The notes: generated by a model from the letters alone, not told the origin. A DNA stretch of 21,322 nt from Spirochaetaceae bacterium (GCA_003141795.1 PLNO01000349.1:1-21322); one strand, 5' to 3'. Counted from the stretch's first letter, positions 1 through 10,137 are shown. Program-made: numbers and translations.

Positions 1-3000
1 AATGCGGTTCCCTTCTACGTGAAGAGCCTTGGATTCACGATCTATCCGGATGCGAAGACTTTGACGATGCAGCCGGGGGAGAGCAGGACGATCAACCTGT
101 GGGTGTCGGGCTACGCACAGGCCGTGGGCTTGAGTGCAAGCACGAATGATTCGAACGTGTCGGCGCACTTGGCGGGTACACAGGTGATCCCCAACGGCTC
201 GGTGGCCTTGACCTTTGAGGTCCCCGCCAGCGCAGCCAAGGGGAGCTACCCTGTAACGATCACGGGGGTGAGCGGGAACGTGACGAACACCGCGGTGATC
301 ACGGTGAGTGTGGGAGCGGCGTTCTCCATCGACACGACGGTGCTTCCCAACGGCATGGAGGGTGTGGACTACCTCGCGCAAGTGAAGACCTCTGACGGCA
401 CGGACCCTGTGGAGATGACTATCGACTCAGGGAGGCTGCCCTACGGCCTGACACTTGAGAGTGACGGAACGATCAGCGGGAGGCCGAGTGAGACGGGAAC
501 GCTTCGGTTCACGCTGAGGGCGATTGATGGAGACCGGCGCAACAGGACGCAAGCGCTTTCCATCACGGTGACGGAGAACGCCTGGGCACAGGATGCCAAG
601 GACGGAGGGCGGACACGGTTCAACCCCGTTCCTTCTCCTGCTGACTCAAGAGTCATGTGGACCTCGGCTGGCTACACGGGAGCCAGGGCGATCCTGACCG
701 GCCATGCGCGGGCGTTCCTGCTCACGACTGGTAGTGTAGTGGGTCTTGACCAGGAGACGGGGCGGCTGCTCTACCGCATCTCTGGCAACTTCACGCAGTG
801 GGCATACGCGGGAGGCAACCTCTACCTGTTGGACTCCGGCGGGACATTCACCGCGGTGGAGAGCCTCTCCGGGAACAAGCTGTGGACGCGGACCGGGGTG
901 CAGCGCTTCACGACGGATGGCAGCACGATCGTGCTCTCTACGTCCGACGGTGCACAGGTGGTGGACACGGCGACGGGCAGCCTGGGTGCGGTGCTGGCAA
1001 GCGGGCTTGACGTCTCTGACCTGTATCTGTGGCAGAATGGGGCGCTCTTGGATGTGCATCAGAACACGGTGTCGCGGCTTTCGAATGGGGCGTGGCAGGT
1101 GGTGTACTACGATCCGACAGTGACGATCGTGGATGCGGCGGCCGACACGACAAACCTCTTCCTGCTGACACAGGCAGGGCGACTGGTGATGCTGGATGCC
1201 GCCTTTACCGGAGCCACTGCCACTGAAACGGATGTGAACGGAGGGCAGCTTGCCCTGGGTGACACGCGGATCGAGGTGGCGGGAAGCTCGGTGGTGAAGG
1301 TGTACTCCAGATCGGACCTTTCGCAGAAGTACACGAGCACGGCAACGGTGAGCAGGATTGCCGCGGCATCGGAGAAGCTGTTCGTGGCAGGAAGCGCGGG
1401 CCTGAGAGCCCTCAATGGCTACGACGGCACCATGATCTGGAGCAATAGCCAGGCCTTCCTGGATGTGGCGATCGCAGGGCAGAGCGTGTACGGCCTGAGC
1501 GCGGCAGGAACTGTGCTTCGGTTCAACGCGGCGGACAACCTCAATCCGCCGACAACGGTGATCAGCGCCATGCCTGCTGCACCTGATGGTGAGAACGGCT
1601 ACTACATCAATTCGCCGCTTGTATCACTCACGGCGCACGACCCTGAAACGTACGTGAGCGGGAGCTGGTATCGCTACGGTGAGCTCTCCTATACGCCCTA
1701 CACGGCACCGTTCGCGCTGCCCGATGGACTGCTCTCTGTGCTTGCCTACAGCGTTGACAGCAAGGGCTTCCGTGAGCTGGAAAAGACGCAGATCTTCCAC
1801 GTGGACACCAAGGCACCTGTGACGACGCTGGGAATTACAGGGATCCTGGGATCTACGGGCTACTACCTCACGGGCGTGAGCCTGAGCTTGAGCGCAACTG
1901 ACACGGGAAGCGGTGTTGATTGGACCGAGTACACGCTGAACGGGATCACGAGTCGTTACAGCGCTGATGTGAGCCTGAGCTCTGAAGGCATCTACATCTT
2001 CAGCTATCGCAGCAAGGATATCGCGGGCAACTGGGGAGTGAGGCAGATTGCGACATTCCTCATAGACCTCTACGCGCCGACGGCGAGCACTGAAGTGGTG
2101 CAGCTCCCGGGCGCGGCAGTGGTGTACCTGAGCGGAGCGGACACGGGAAGCGGTGTGGACCACTTGGAGTACTCAGTGGACGGCGGTGGGGTGATGAGCT
2201 ACGCCGACCCGATTGGAATCCCCGCGAGCGGAACACATACGGTGGTCTACCACGCCGTTGATAAAGCAGGCAGGACGAGCGACTGGCAGACGGTCCAGGT
2301 CGTTGTGCCGGTGCAGAACGGCTCCGAGTGGATCAAAGACCTGCGCTTCGACCATGAGGCGCAAGGGCGGAAGGTTGTGACCAACGTTCAGGTTGGCCAG
2401 GCGCTCTACTGGCCGACGAACGGGAGGAACAACAAGATTGCATCCCTGCCGAGCTACTTGGTCGGTGCGGACTTCATCATGACCAACGTGAGTGACGCCC
2501 ATGGGGACGATCGGGGACCGTTCATGACCTTTACCGCGGGGACAGACATCGACGTCTACGTGATGAAGAACAGGGACTCCCGAGCAGACTTTACGGGGTG
2601 GACGCTCGTGGAGAGGAACTATCCTGTAGAACCGCAGCAATACTTCCGCGGCGGAGCAGACATCTACAAGCTCTCCGTTGCAATGGGAAGCGTGGTGAGT
2701 ATTCCCTACAGCGCCATTCATGGGGAAGGCGGGGGGAACCTCGTATTCGTGCAGAAGGCAGCCAGTGCCTCGGTGTGGATCACAAGCCCGATGCCAGGAG
2801 AGGAGCTGGCACCGCTATCAACCGCGCGCTATGCGTACCTGTGTGAGGCGGGGCGGGTGGTGTCGCAGCAGTGGTGGGTGAGGTACGGAAATGGGGCGTG
2901 GACGTCGTTGGGGACGGCAGCCTCTGGCTCGTACAACCTGCCCTACACCGATACGAGCGTGAACATGGACCTGCGGCTGAATGCGCAACTAATGCCTGCG

Positions 3001-3921
3001 GGAGCTACAAACGCTGTTGCGGTTGAGAAGCTCACGAGCTACCAGATCGTGAACAAGGCGAGCTTCACGCTGACGAATCCTGGACTATGTGCGGAGCTGC
3101 TGGCAGGGGAGAAGGTGGAGCTGAAGTACACAGCCGTGGGGATAGCAGGGGAGACACTGCCTGCGGGCTCTGTGAGTTGGCAGGACAGCAGGGACGGGAA
3201 GAGCTGGCTTGCGGCAGAGGTGGACGCAAACGGTGTCCTCACCGTGCCACAGAAGCGAGGAGCGTACTGGCTGAAGGCGATCATGAAGCTGGGGCTGCCT
3301 GAGGGAAGTGGAGCACCTGAGAGCAGGACCTACACATACCGATTCATGATCGTGGATCAATTCAAGCCTGTGACCATCGAGATGGGCAGGCGCGACGGAC
3401 TGGGTGAGTACGCCGATGGATCGGTTGTATCGACACATCCCAGCGGGCGGGTCTATGGATTCGCGCCCGATCACACGGACCAGAGGGGAAGCTTCCTTGC
3501 CTACTACTTCTACCCCCGACCCCGCAGGGGCCATGAGGGGCAGCAAGAGGTGGAGAGCTACATCCGTCTTCTTGACGGCGGGTACTTCGAGTACGACGCA
3601 GGAGCGGGACGGTACAAGGTGACGGTGTACGTAGCGCCCGTGGGACGGTTCCAGCAGGAGACGCTGAAGGTGAACGGAGCAAGTTACGCGATCAAGGGTA
3701 CCCGGGATGATGAGAGCATGATGAAGGTGTTGACGGAGACCACGGTGAGCGACGGGAAGGTCATCATCGGAGGAACCGAGGGGCTACCGCTGATGCGGGT
3801 GGTGATCGAGAAGCTGACGCCGAGCGCGCCTGTGGTGAAGCCGACGGTGAGCCGGGTTGAGAACGTCTGGATCTGGGACATGCACGGTGGATGGGGAGAT
3901 GACCATGATGGGAAGAGATAG
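1..3921 (+). CDS. Giant multidomain surface/exported protein, 5' end outside window
   Basis: The frame is already open at base 1. A GTG at 19 could be taken as a start, but the related copy at 12060 shows the reading frame running on from a TIG/IPT domain, so the true N terminus lies upstream. The 1306 residues seen comprise, in order: a short Ig-like segment; a He_PIG-type putative Ig domain (about 105-190, with GTISGRPSETGTLRFTLRA); a PQQ-like beta-propeller (about 210-515, repeats such as VVGLDQETGRLLYRISG); three OmpL47-like Ig repeats (about 520-770, motif ATDTGSGVDWTEYTLNG and DTGSGVDHLEYSVDGG); a galactose-binding-like module (about 775-925); two more Ig-like segments; and a C-terminal carbohydrate-binding-like module (about 1120-1290). 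No catalytic domain is recognised. A cell-surface adhesive or carbohydrate-binding role is inferred. The gene stops 4 bp before the next CDS, suggesting co-transcription. Confidence 0.85.
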   Translation, partial: NAVPFYVKSLGFTIYPDAKTLTMQPGESRTINLWVSGYAQAVGLSASTNDSNVSAHLAGTQVIPNGSVALTFEVPASAAKGSYPVTITGVSGNVTNTAVITVSVGAAFSIDTTVLPNGMEGVDYLAQVKTSDGTDPVEMTIDSGRLPYGLTLESDGTISGRPSETGTLRFTLRAIDGDRRNRTQALSITVTENAWAQDAKDGGRTRFNPVPSPADSRVMWTSAGYTGARAILTGHARAFLLTTGSVVGLDQETGRLLYRISGNFTQWAYAGGNLYLLDSGGTFTAVESLSGNKLWTRTGVQRFTTDGSTIVLSTSDGAQVVDTATGSLGAVLASGLDVSDLYLWQNGALLDVHQNTVSRLSNGAWQVVYYDPTVTIVDAAADTTNLFLLTQAGRLVMLDAAFTGATATETDVNGGQLALGDTRIEVAGSSVVKVYSRSDLSQKYTSTATVSRIAAASEKLFVAGSAGLRALNGYDGTMIWSNSQAFLDVAIAGQSVYGLSAAGTVLRFNAADNLNPPTTVISAMPAAPDGENGYYINSPLVSLTAHDPETYVSGSWYRYGELSYTPYTAPFALPDGLLSVLAYSVDSKGFRELEKTQIFHVDTKAPVTTLGITGILGSTGYYLTGVSLSLSATDTGSGVDWTEYTLNGITSRYSADVSLSSEGIYIFSYRSKDIAGNWGVRQIATFLIDLYAPTASTEVVQLPGAAVVYLSGADTGSGVDHLEYSVDGGGVMSYADPIGIPASGTHTVVYHAVDKAGRTSDWQTVQVVVPVQNGSEWIKDLRFDHEAQGRKVVTNVQVGQALYWPTNGRNNKIASLPSYLVGADFIMTNVSDAHGDDRGPFMTFTAGTDIDVYVMKNRDSRADFTGWTLVERNYPVEPQQYFRGGADIYKLSVAMGSVVSIPYSAIHGEGGGNLVFVQKAASASVWITSPMPGEELAPLSTARYAYLCEAGRVVSQQWWVRYGNGAWTSLGTAASGSYNLPYTDTSVNMDLRLNAQLMPAGATNAVAVEKLTSYQIVNKASFTLTNPGLCAELLAGEKVELKYTAVGIAGETLPAGSVSWQDSRDGKSWLAAEVDANGVLTVPQKRGAYWLKAIMKLGLPEGSGAPESRTYTYRFMIVDQFKPVTIEMGRRDGLGEYADGSVVSTHPSGRVYGFAPDHTDQRGSFLAYYFYPRPRRGHEGQQEVESYIRLLDGGYFEYDAGAGRYKVTVYVAPVGRFQQETLKVNGASYAIKGTRDDESMMKVLTETTVSDGKVIIGGTEGLPLMRVVIEKLTPSAPVVKPTVSRVENVWIWDMHGGWGDDHDGKR

Positions 3922-3925
3922 AGGG

Positions 3926-6900
3926 ATGAGTGGGGCGCTCGTAACCGCAAGGCATACCCCTGTCATGCGGCATGATGCAGGTAGATCATGGATCCTAGTG
4001 CTCGCGCTTCTTGCCTTGTTGGTAAACACTCCCCAAACGTTTGCAGGCGGAAGAGCGGAAAAGCAGGACAGCACTAACGCTAAGGACAAGAAGGGTCAGA
4101 CGATTGGCAACGCTCCATCTCAGGTTTCATCCAGCGCCGTCGTGCAATCGGTGGACATCAAGTCTTCGAGATACTATGGGGCCCTTCAAGTTGAAGTCGC
4201 GCCGAGAAGTTCGAACAGCGGAGTCACTTTTAATGGCACTTGGATAGTCATTCACGAGGGGAGTCGTTACAGGGTATATCCTGACGGATTCGAGCTGGCA
4301 TCGGCGTCAGGGAGTACTCTTTTCGCGGATGCAAAGAAGCAGGGAAGTGCAGTGGATATCTCGAGCTCCCTTGCACCCAACTGGGTCAAGGATATCGCGA
4401 AGTCTGGTGACGGAACATACTATGGCGGTGTGCTGTCGTCTGTTTCAAGCGACGTCGACACTCTGCTGCAAAGCATTAAGTCCGGAAGCTCATCAAAGAT
4501 CGGTTTTGCGTGGAACGGATATGGAAAACAAGCACTGCAGTTGATGGTGATGGGCAGAGTCGGAAGCGCGTATTACTTCGAGCTGTTCGACGGTCACGTG
4601 ATTGACGAAGGGTTTACCGGCGAAGCGGACTTGTTCAGCAGTACTGTCACCGACGAGGTAATTCAGAAGGCGTTGGGCGGGACATTGCCTACGAACGATT
4701 TCGACAAATATCGACTCAAGTGCTACTCACTGCTCTATTACCTGCTGTTCTCTTCTGGGGATGACGAAGCAAACGCAAAGAAAAGCGTGTTCAAGCAGGC
4801 AATCGAGTCACGAATCAGAACTGAGGATGGGATTCCGTTAAAGATTGCCGACCTCGCGACAGTATTCCACGCATTTGACCCCACGATCGATTATGTGGAA
4901 CTCGCGGATGCACGTGCCGCGTTCATGGGCGTACTTGGCAAGCTGAAGGATGCGTTTTCGATCGGATTGACTCCTGTGTCTGACTCCTCGAGCGGCACCG
5001 TTTTGGACGGTTCGTACCTCTCATTTGACGAGAACGCCTTCGGGTTGCTCTACGGAGATCGCACGCAATACAGGCGTAGTCCATATCTGGAGGCATATCT
5101 TCTCTTCCTGGAGGATATCAACAAGCCTGTTCTCTCTTCCGTTATTCAGGAAGAATTGGACAAATGGCAGCAGAAGAACCCAACCTCAAATCCTTATGGT
5201 TACGACTATCGCGCCTATAGGAAGGTCACAGTCGCGGAGGGGGAGACAATAGCGACGTCCGCGTTGCGATATCTCACATGGGGGGTGGAATACACCCCGA
5301 GCCCGGCTTCCGGGGCGGCGACGAACACAGGACGTGGTCAGGACGTTTTTGGGGTTCTCAAGGATAAACTAGAAACCTGGATAGGCGAGTCGAGCACACA
5401 GAATGATGGCGTCTTTTCGTTCAACTACTTTCCTGGAGTGAAATCCTCCTCGGATCTCTCTCTTGCTCCACTTTCTGTTTCCAGCGGTCAACAGACGATC
5501 TCTCGGACTCACATCGTAACCGGCACGATGATCACTGCGACTCCGGTTTTGGCCGCGCGGCTGTTTGACGCGTCGACGCGACCGTTGTCGATCTCTCGAA
5601 TCGACCTGTGGACTGCGCAAAACGTCGCGTGGAAGACTGGAGTGGTGAGCGAGGTAATCGGTCGGGGGACGAATCTTGGTCTTTTGAGCGACGCAAGCAG
5701 AGATGCTTCGGCGACGATCCTCCCGACATCGGACGGGAAGCAAGTAGAGTTTGGATACATATTCAGCGTCCCGCAATCGGTTGGGGCCATTCTCGTCATC
5801 GGCAAAGGGTTGGGAAGTGCTCCGGCGACTGTGCACATCACTGTCTCAGGCGGAACCGATAGTATTGCTGCTGCGGACTGCTACATTTCGCGGACAAGCG
5901 CGGATCAATATCTGTTTAAGCCATTCAACGGTGGTTCAAGTCCTGGGGGGACGGTATATTGGTACTACATATTGAAAAAAGCGGAGACAGCGATTACTCG
6001 CATCTCCGTACAGCTACCAAAAGACATCAGCGTGGCGTCAGTGGAAGAGCTTCTCGTGTTCGATCAAGACCCAATTAGCTATGTGACGTCTCTTAACAAG
6101 GCATCGAGCAGGACAGCCGGGATCATGATTTCTGACGTATTTCAGCAGCCCAAGAAGTATCAAGGATCAACTCAGCCGCGCGACATTCTATATCGGTTGC
6201 TCACAAACGGTGGCATCACAGAAGGCTATGACATGTATGGTGAAGCCAGCGTGCTTCCACCTACCTCCGGCCCAATCAAACCCCGAAACCTTCGGTTGGC
6301 AGCGGACGAGGGAGCCGCCGTACTCGATCTCCTTTGGCCGGGAGACACGGTGGAGCTGTGGGGTGCGCCTCCTTCCTCTTCTGCGCAAGCTCAGTATGTA
6401 AAGGTGAGAAGCGCCAGTGGCGCCGAAGGCTACGTCTGGAGCCAGAACTTGCAGTTTAGCTACATGGCGGCACTGCCCCAGTTCGCCTTTCAGACTTCGA
6501 CTGCGTTCCAAACGGTAGTTATTTGGGAGAAGAAGGATAGCTCCGCGAGCGCGGTGAGCCAGGAGTTCACCATATTCAACGGAGAGTCTTCCTTTGTGGA
6601 CAGCCTCTATCTACAAGGTTCAGGTCCGACAAGCTTAACCCAGTATGTCAGTCCCACCACCCCTTTCTACGAAATACGGAACACTGACGCATCTGGCAAT
6701 CCTGTCGATCCGTATCGATCGGTGATGACGGGCTCAGCCCTTCCGTACTCCCCCCACGGACTTGATAGCCCGAGAACGTTTGCATACAAAATGTGGGAGC
6801 AGTGGAAAGCACGGGAATGGCTGAAGGGCTTGGCAACAGCAGGTCAGGGACAGAATTCCAAACTGATCGCCGAGCAGTTTTCCGCCGCAAACACATTGAG

Positions 6901-8680
6901 GGCCGTAGATGGCGCTGGCAAAGAGAGTTACTCTGGATCGTACGTGAGTGAGATGCAGATGTTCGGGGCCCTCGGGAAACGTCTCACGGTGGATCGCAAG
7001 AACTTCGGCTATGCCGAAGACTATCCAAGCCAGAGTATTCCCACGTATACCGGTGTGGGGGGCGCAACACAGCAGGTGAAGCCATTCCTTCCGGGATTGA
7101 CGGGAGTTGGGGTGCAAGGCTATGCCGTGGCCACCTCCAAGAGCATGTATCGACCCGAGAAGGTTGGCGGGATAGATTCCACTGGATTGCTCATGGGGAC
7201 GCTTGCCATGACCTCACTCTCCGTGGCGCCCAATCGCCAAGGTACGGATGTCGTGAGTCGGTTGAGAGACTCGTATTATGGGTTTGTGGCCGCAGCGACG
7301 GGGATAGACGGTAGCGGACACCCAGCGTACTATGGGGACATCTCAAGTTCGAGCATCCCTACAGAATCTTACCGGTTCAGTCGTTCAGATATAGAGAAGA
7401 ATACGGTCCTCATACCGGATATTTCTGAAGTTCAGAAAGGTGACTTACTTGTCAATTACAATACAAACGGGCAGGTCGAAATTGGCATCGTAGTCGGGTT
7501 CACGTGGGATGAGAACAGCGCACCCGCCTATGGGGAAAACCCTGAGGACTTTCTCAGCAAGATCGAGGTGGTCGGAATTCGGCCCGGGCTTCGTCAGGTG
7601 ACGCTGGGCGTATGGGGGAACGGGCAGAACTTCTTCGGTGGGTTCTCTGATACACCGAATGAGTTTCAGATTCGAAGGATCTTGGTGTCAAATGGTAGCT
7701 CCGCAGCGGCGTCCATTCCGTCATTCGAACTCGTGCAGTCGGTCGCCTGGCGGCAATCACCGGCTCCCGCATATGTACCCGCCATCAATGCACCAAGGGA
7801 CACGCGGAACTCTTACCAAGAGACGTCGAATTCCGCGGACCAGGTAAAGTACGTAAAGAAGTACGTTTATTATAGAGAATTTCCTCCGACTTCGTATTTG
7901 AATCGACTCGCTAAGAGCAAGATTTTCAGAGACCTTCCGATGGATATTATCAATCTGACGGGATGGCGAGTAGATACCTCACCCGATACAATTTCTTACC
8001 ATAGAGGCGTCGATATAATCCCCGATCAAGTACCGCGGGAAGACCGGATAGGCACTCCAATCGTCGCACCTGAGGATGGAGAGTTCTGGATTCTGAGCCC
8101 GACACAACTTGAATTGTCCGGACGGGTGATCCTGGTCAATTCGTTTGGCAGGTCGGCAAGCGATACGTACAAGGGATCAACCTATGGATTTATCACAGTT
8201 CTTGACACAAGCCACGGATCAGACAGGAATGGCAGAGTCTACCTGTTTTGCCACCAGGGTGACGAAAGCAGAGGTGAAGTTCAGGCCACAAAAGACTTGC
8301 AGACCGCCTTTTCGCAACAGCCCGAGCATCAAGGGCAAGTTTTTCCCACTGACTATGCCCATAGGGTGAAGGTTAAGGCAGGGGACTGGATAGGCTCGCT
8401 GGGCAATTGGGGACAAGGCACTGGCCCGCATGTTCACCTGGAAGTCTATGAGTACTTCCCAGAAGACAAGGAGCTTCAAACCGATACGAATCCCAAGTAT
8501 TCCGTGGAATTCCTGGACCGCGTGAATCCGCTTAGTATGTTTCCATCCGATTCGTATGTCATCACTGATCAGGCACGCGAAACTGACAAGTTGATAGAAC
8601 TCTGGATGCATGCGAAGTTGATTACTTCACAAGACGTAGAACGCTGTTTCCGTCTTTGGAGCAGCGTCTCGCTTCCGTGA
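3926..8680 (+). CDS. Exported M23-family peptidase with SH3b and degenerate NlpC/P60-like domain
   Basis: The product is 1584 residues from the ATG at 3926, chosen because GGAAGAGA lies about 8 bases upstream and the start falls just after the preceding stop; an in-frame start at 3857 would overlap the upstream gene. A hydrophobic segment (WILVLALLALLVNTPQTFAG, about 22-41) acts as signal peptide. A long unrecognised region follows, then a bacterial SH3-like segment (about 788-850, ending EGYVWSQNL). Next is an NlpC/P60-like segment (about 1075-1195) in which the expected catalytic Cys is Ser1085 (GIDSTGLL) and the expected His position is Glu1185 (VEIGIVVG). The C-terminal M23/LytM domain keeps the zinc ligands: H1359-x3-D1363 (HRGVD) and H1502-x-H1504 (HVHLEV). 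M23 enzymes cleave peptidoglycan cross-bridges or serve as envelope scaffolds; periplasmic or surface location is inferred. The M23 assignment is firm; the NlpC-like one is tentative. Confidence 0.88.
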   Translation: MSGALVTARHTPVMRHDAGRSWILVLALLALLVNTPQTFAGGRAEKQDSTNAKDKKGQTIGNAPSQVSSSAVVQSVDIKSSRYYGALQVEVAPRSSNSGVTFNGTWIVIHEGSRYRVYPDGFELASASGSTLFADAKKQGSAVDISSSLAPNWVKDIAKSGDGTYYGGVLSSVSSDVDTLLQSIKSGSSSKIGFAWNGYGKQALQLMVMGRVGSAYYFELFDGHVIDEGFTGEADLFSSTVTDEVIQKALGGTLPTNDFDKYRLKCYSLLYYLLFSSGDDEANAKKSVFKQAIESRIRTEDGIPLKIADLATVFHAFDPTIDYVELADARAAFMGVLGKLKDAFSIGLTPVSDSSSGTVLDGSYLSFDENAFGLLYGDRTQYRRSPYLEAYLLFLEDINKPVLSSVIQEELDKWQQKNPTSNPYGYDYRAYRKVTVAEGETIATSALRYLTWGVEYTPSPASGAATNTGRGQDVFGVLKDKLETWIGESSTQNDGVFSFNYFPGVKSSSDLSLAPLSVSSGQQTISRTHIVTGTMITATPVLAARLFDASTRPLSISRIDLWTAQNVAWKTGVVSEVIGRGTNLGLLSDASRDASATILPTSDGKQVEFGYIFSVPQSVGAILVIGKGLGSAPATVHITVSGGTDSIAAADCYISRTSADQYLFKPFNGGSSPGGTVYWYYILKKAETAITRISVQLPKDISVASVEELLVFDQDPISYVTSLNKASSRTAGIMISDVFQQPKKYQGSTQPRDILYRLLTNGGITEGYDMYGEASVLPPTSGPIKPRNLRLAADEGAAVLDLLWPGDTVELWGAPPSSSAQAQYVKVRSASGAEGYVWSQNLQFSYMAALPQFAFQTSTAFQTVVIWEKKDSSASAVSQEFTIFNGESSFVDSLYLQGSGPTSLTQYVSPTTPFYEIRNTDASGNPVDPYRSVMTGSALPYSPHGLDSPRTFAYKMWEQWKAREWLKGLATAGQGQNSKLIAEQFSAANTLRAVDGAGKESYSGSYVSEMQMFGALGKRLTVDRKNFGYAEDYPSQSIPTYTGVGGATQQVKPFLPGLTGVGVQGYAVATSKSMYRPEKVGGIDSTGLLMGTLAMTSLSVAPNRQGTDVVSRLRDSYYGFVAAATGIDGSGHPAYYGDISSSSIPTESYRFSRSDIEKNTVLIPDISEVQKGDLLVNYNTNGQVEIGIVVGFTWDENSAPAYGENPEDFLSKIEVVGIRPGLRQVTLGVWGNGQNFFGGFSDTPNEFQIRRILVSNGSSAAASIPSFELVQSVAWRQSPAPAYVPAINAPRDTRNSYQETSNSADQVKYVKKYVYYREFPPTSYLNRLAKSKIFRDLPMDIINLTGWRVDTSPDTISYHRGVDIIPDQVPREDRIGTPIVAPEDGEFWILSPTQLELSGRVILVNSFGRSASDTYKGSTYGFITVLDTSHGSDRNGRVYLFCHQGDESRGEVQATKDLQTAFSQQPEHQGQVFPTDYAHRVKVKAGDWIGSLGNWGQGTGPHVHLEVYEYFPEDKELQTDTNPKYSVEFLDRVNPLSMFPSDSYVITDQARETDKLIELWMHAKLITSQDVERCFRLWSSVSLP

Positions 8681-8691
8681 AAGGAAACAAG

Positions 8692-9909
8692 GTGAAAAGA
8701 ATCGTTCTGACAATCGTCTTTGTGCTGTGCTCATTTGTTGGAAGAGCCGACAATCAACTTGTTACTGTGGTGGACACCATTTCCGGCGTCTTTCCTTCGT
8801 CCTGGGTGCCGAACGGAGCCACTGCAGGCGGAGTATTCTTGGCTGCAAGTGACCTTCATTCATATGCTAGCGCAGCGGTCCTGATCGACTGGACGACGGG
8901 CAAGCTCGAGAAATGGAAGGACATTCGTGGTGTCGTTACGGAGTGGAACGGAGGAATCCTCTTGCTCGCACTTGAGGACGATATCTGGTACAATGCCCTT
9001 TTTGACCCCGTTGCGAAGACGCTAAAGCGTGTCGAATTCAAAGGACAAAGAGATCCGGTTGTACGGATGAGAGAATACCAGAATGGCCAGGGGATCGTCG
9101 AAGCCATCGCGCCAACAGGCTCCGAAGATCGCCCTTCAGGAGCCGGCCTTTATGACTCAACGACGGGCCTGACCACGCCGCTTGTCGTCGTGGACAAAGA
9201 CAAGCCGGATCGAACTGCCCGTCTCGTAGACAATTGGTCCGATCTCAGAGCAGTCTCTCCGGACAAGCGGACAGCGCTTTTCCTTGTGGGTGGGCGAGAG
9301 TCCGGTTACAGCGAATTCGCAGTTGTTGACCTACCCTCCAGGCGTATTGCCATAACATTCCGCGAAACCTTCACCAAGGTTGAGACTCTGCGGGCAGAAT
9401 ACCTTACCAATAATTGCTTCTTACAAGGTCCGCGCGAATCAAGGGATGCTTGGGTATTGCGCGACGTGACAGGCAAGGAGATCGAGAAGATAAGGTTTCC
9501 TCTATTGCCGGATGGTGGGAACGTGTTGTGGATCAAGTTCTCACCGACCCTGGAACGAGCGCTTGCACTCTCCGACAAGGGGGATGAGAGGAAGCAATAC
9601 CTAGATATGTACTTCCTCGACTCGAGCGGTCTCAGGGGTCACTTGGCAGAACGAGGTCTCTTGTTCCGTCAAACCTCCGCCGTCCTGAACGATTCAGTAG
9701 TGCGAGTACGGGAGAACCCCAACTTAGAAGCCAAGGTTGTCACAACGCTGAACAAAGGGGAACAGCTCTTGGTTGTCGACCGTAGCGGCCTGACGATGGC
9801 AATTGGTGCCAACAACACCTATTGGTACAAAGTCAAAACCTCCGCCGGCACCGAAGGCTGGGTCTACGGCGCGTACATCAACTTGTCCAAGGATACGAAG
9901 CAGCAGTGA
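8692..9909 (+). CDS. Exported propeller-like protein with C-terminal SH3b domain
   Basis: The GTG at 8692 is preferred because AAGGAA sits 5-6 bases before it and it places the hydrophobic stretch KRIVLTIVFVLCSFVGRA at the very N terminus as a signal peptide; a TTG at 8656 would overlap the previous gene. The product is 405 residues. The middle (about 25-320) resembles a beta-propeller by repeated short strands with aromatic residues, but no family is certain. The C terminus (about 330-398) is a bacterial SH3 domain (VRVRENPNLEAKVVTTLNKG, then GWVYGAYINL), a module that commonly binds cell-wall peptides. It lies 11 bp after the M23 protein gene, which also has an SH3b domain, so the two probably act together at the cell wall. 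The precise function is unknown. Confidence 0.82.
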   Translation: MKRIVLTIVFVLCSFVGRADNQLVTVVDTISGVFPSSWVPNGATAGGVFLAASDLHSYASAAVLIDWTTGKLEKWKDIRGVVTEWNGGILLLALEDDIWYNALFDPVAKTLKRVEFKGQRDPVVRMREYQNGQGIVEAIAPTGSEDRPSGAGLYDSTTGLTTPLVVVDKDKPDRTARLVDNWSDLRAVSPDKRTALFLVGGRESGYSEFAVVDLPSRRIAITFRETFTKVETLRAEYLTNNCFLQGPRESRDAWVLRDVTGKEIEKIRFPLLPDGGNVLWIKFSPTLERALALSDKGDERKQYLDMYFLDSSGLRGHLAERGLLFRQTSAVLNDSVVRVRENPNLEAKVVTTLNKGEQLLVVDRSGLTMAIGANNTYWYKVKTSAGTEGWVYGAYINLSKDTKQQ

Positions 9910-9936
9910 GAGCGATCGACCAGAGGCGCTCACTGC
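9903..9936 (+). terminator. Hairpin overlapping the stop codon, possible transcription terminator
   Basis: GCAGTGAGAGC (9903-9913) pairs with GCGCTCACTGC (9926-9936) with one internal mismatch. The 5' arm contains the TGA stop of the SH3b gene. There is no following T-tract, so an intrinsic terminator is only possible, not shown. Confidence 0.35.
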
Positions 9937-10000
9937 ACGGATACGCCAAGTCAATCGACGCCACCAGCCACCTGCTCTTCCGCGTGAGGGATGCGCAGGG

Positions 10001-10040
10001 CGATTGAGGGCGCAAGCCCTCAATCGGTCCGAAGGACCGA
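10001..10040. repeat. Two overlapping perfect palindromes (REP-like)
   Basis: CGATTGAGGGC (10001-10011) pairs perfectly with GCCCTCAATCG (10016-10026) around a GCAA loop. TCGGTCC (10024-10030) pairs with GGACCGA (10034-10040) around GAA. The arms overlap, so the two stems are mutually exclusive at TCG. This intergenic stretch (9910-10157) otherwise holds no gene that I can support; it is palindrome-rich and resembles REP or BIME-type extragenic elements. No T-tract follows either stem. Confidence 0.55.
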
Positions 10041-10087
10041 TAGCCCGCAGCAGCCCGACCCCTCACCCGCCGTGGAGAACGCATCCC

Positions 10088-10137
10088 GCGCAGATGCGCT
10101 ATCGTCCCCTGGCCTCATCTTCCCCTCGGGTGAGGGG
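10088..10137. repeat. Further short palindromes before the truncated gene copy
   Basis: GCGCA-GA-TGCGC at 10088-10099 and CCCCTC-GGGT-GAGGGG at 10122-10137 are perfect inverted repeats. The second shares the core CCCTCGGG(T/A)GAGGG with a hairpin at 13147-13164 on the other side of the truncated gene copy, so it may belong to a dispersed family. Confidence 0.45.

Noticed and set aside
19..3921. GTG at 19 as the start of the first gene
   Set aside because: The homologous copy at 12060 shows the same frame continuing upstream from a TIG/IPT domain, and there is no signal peptide after the GTG.
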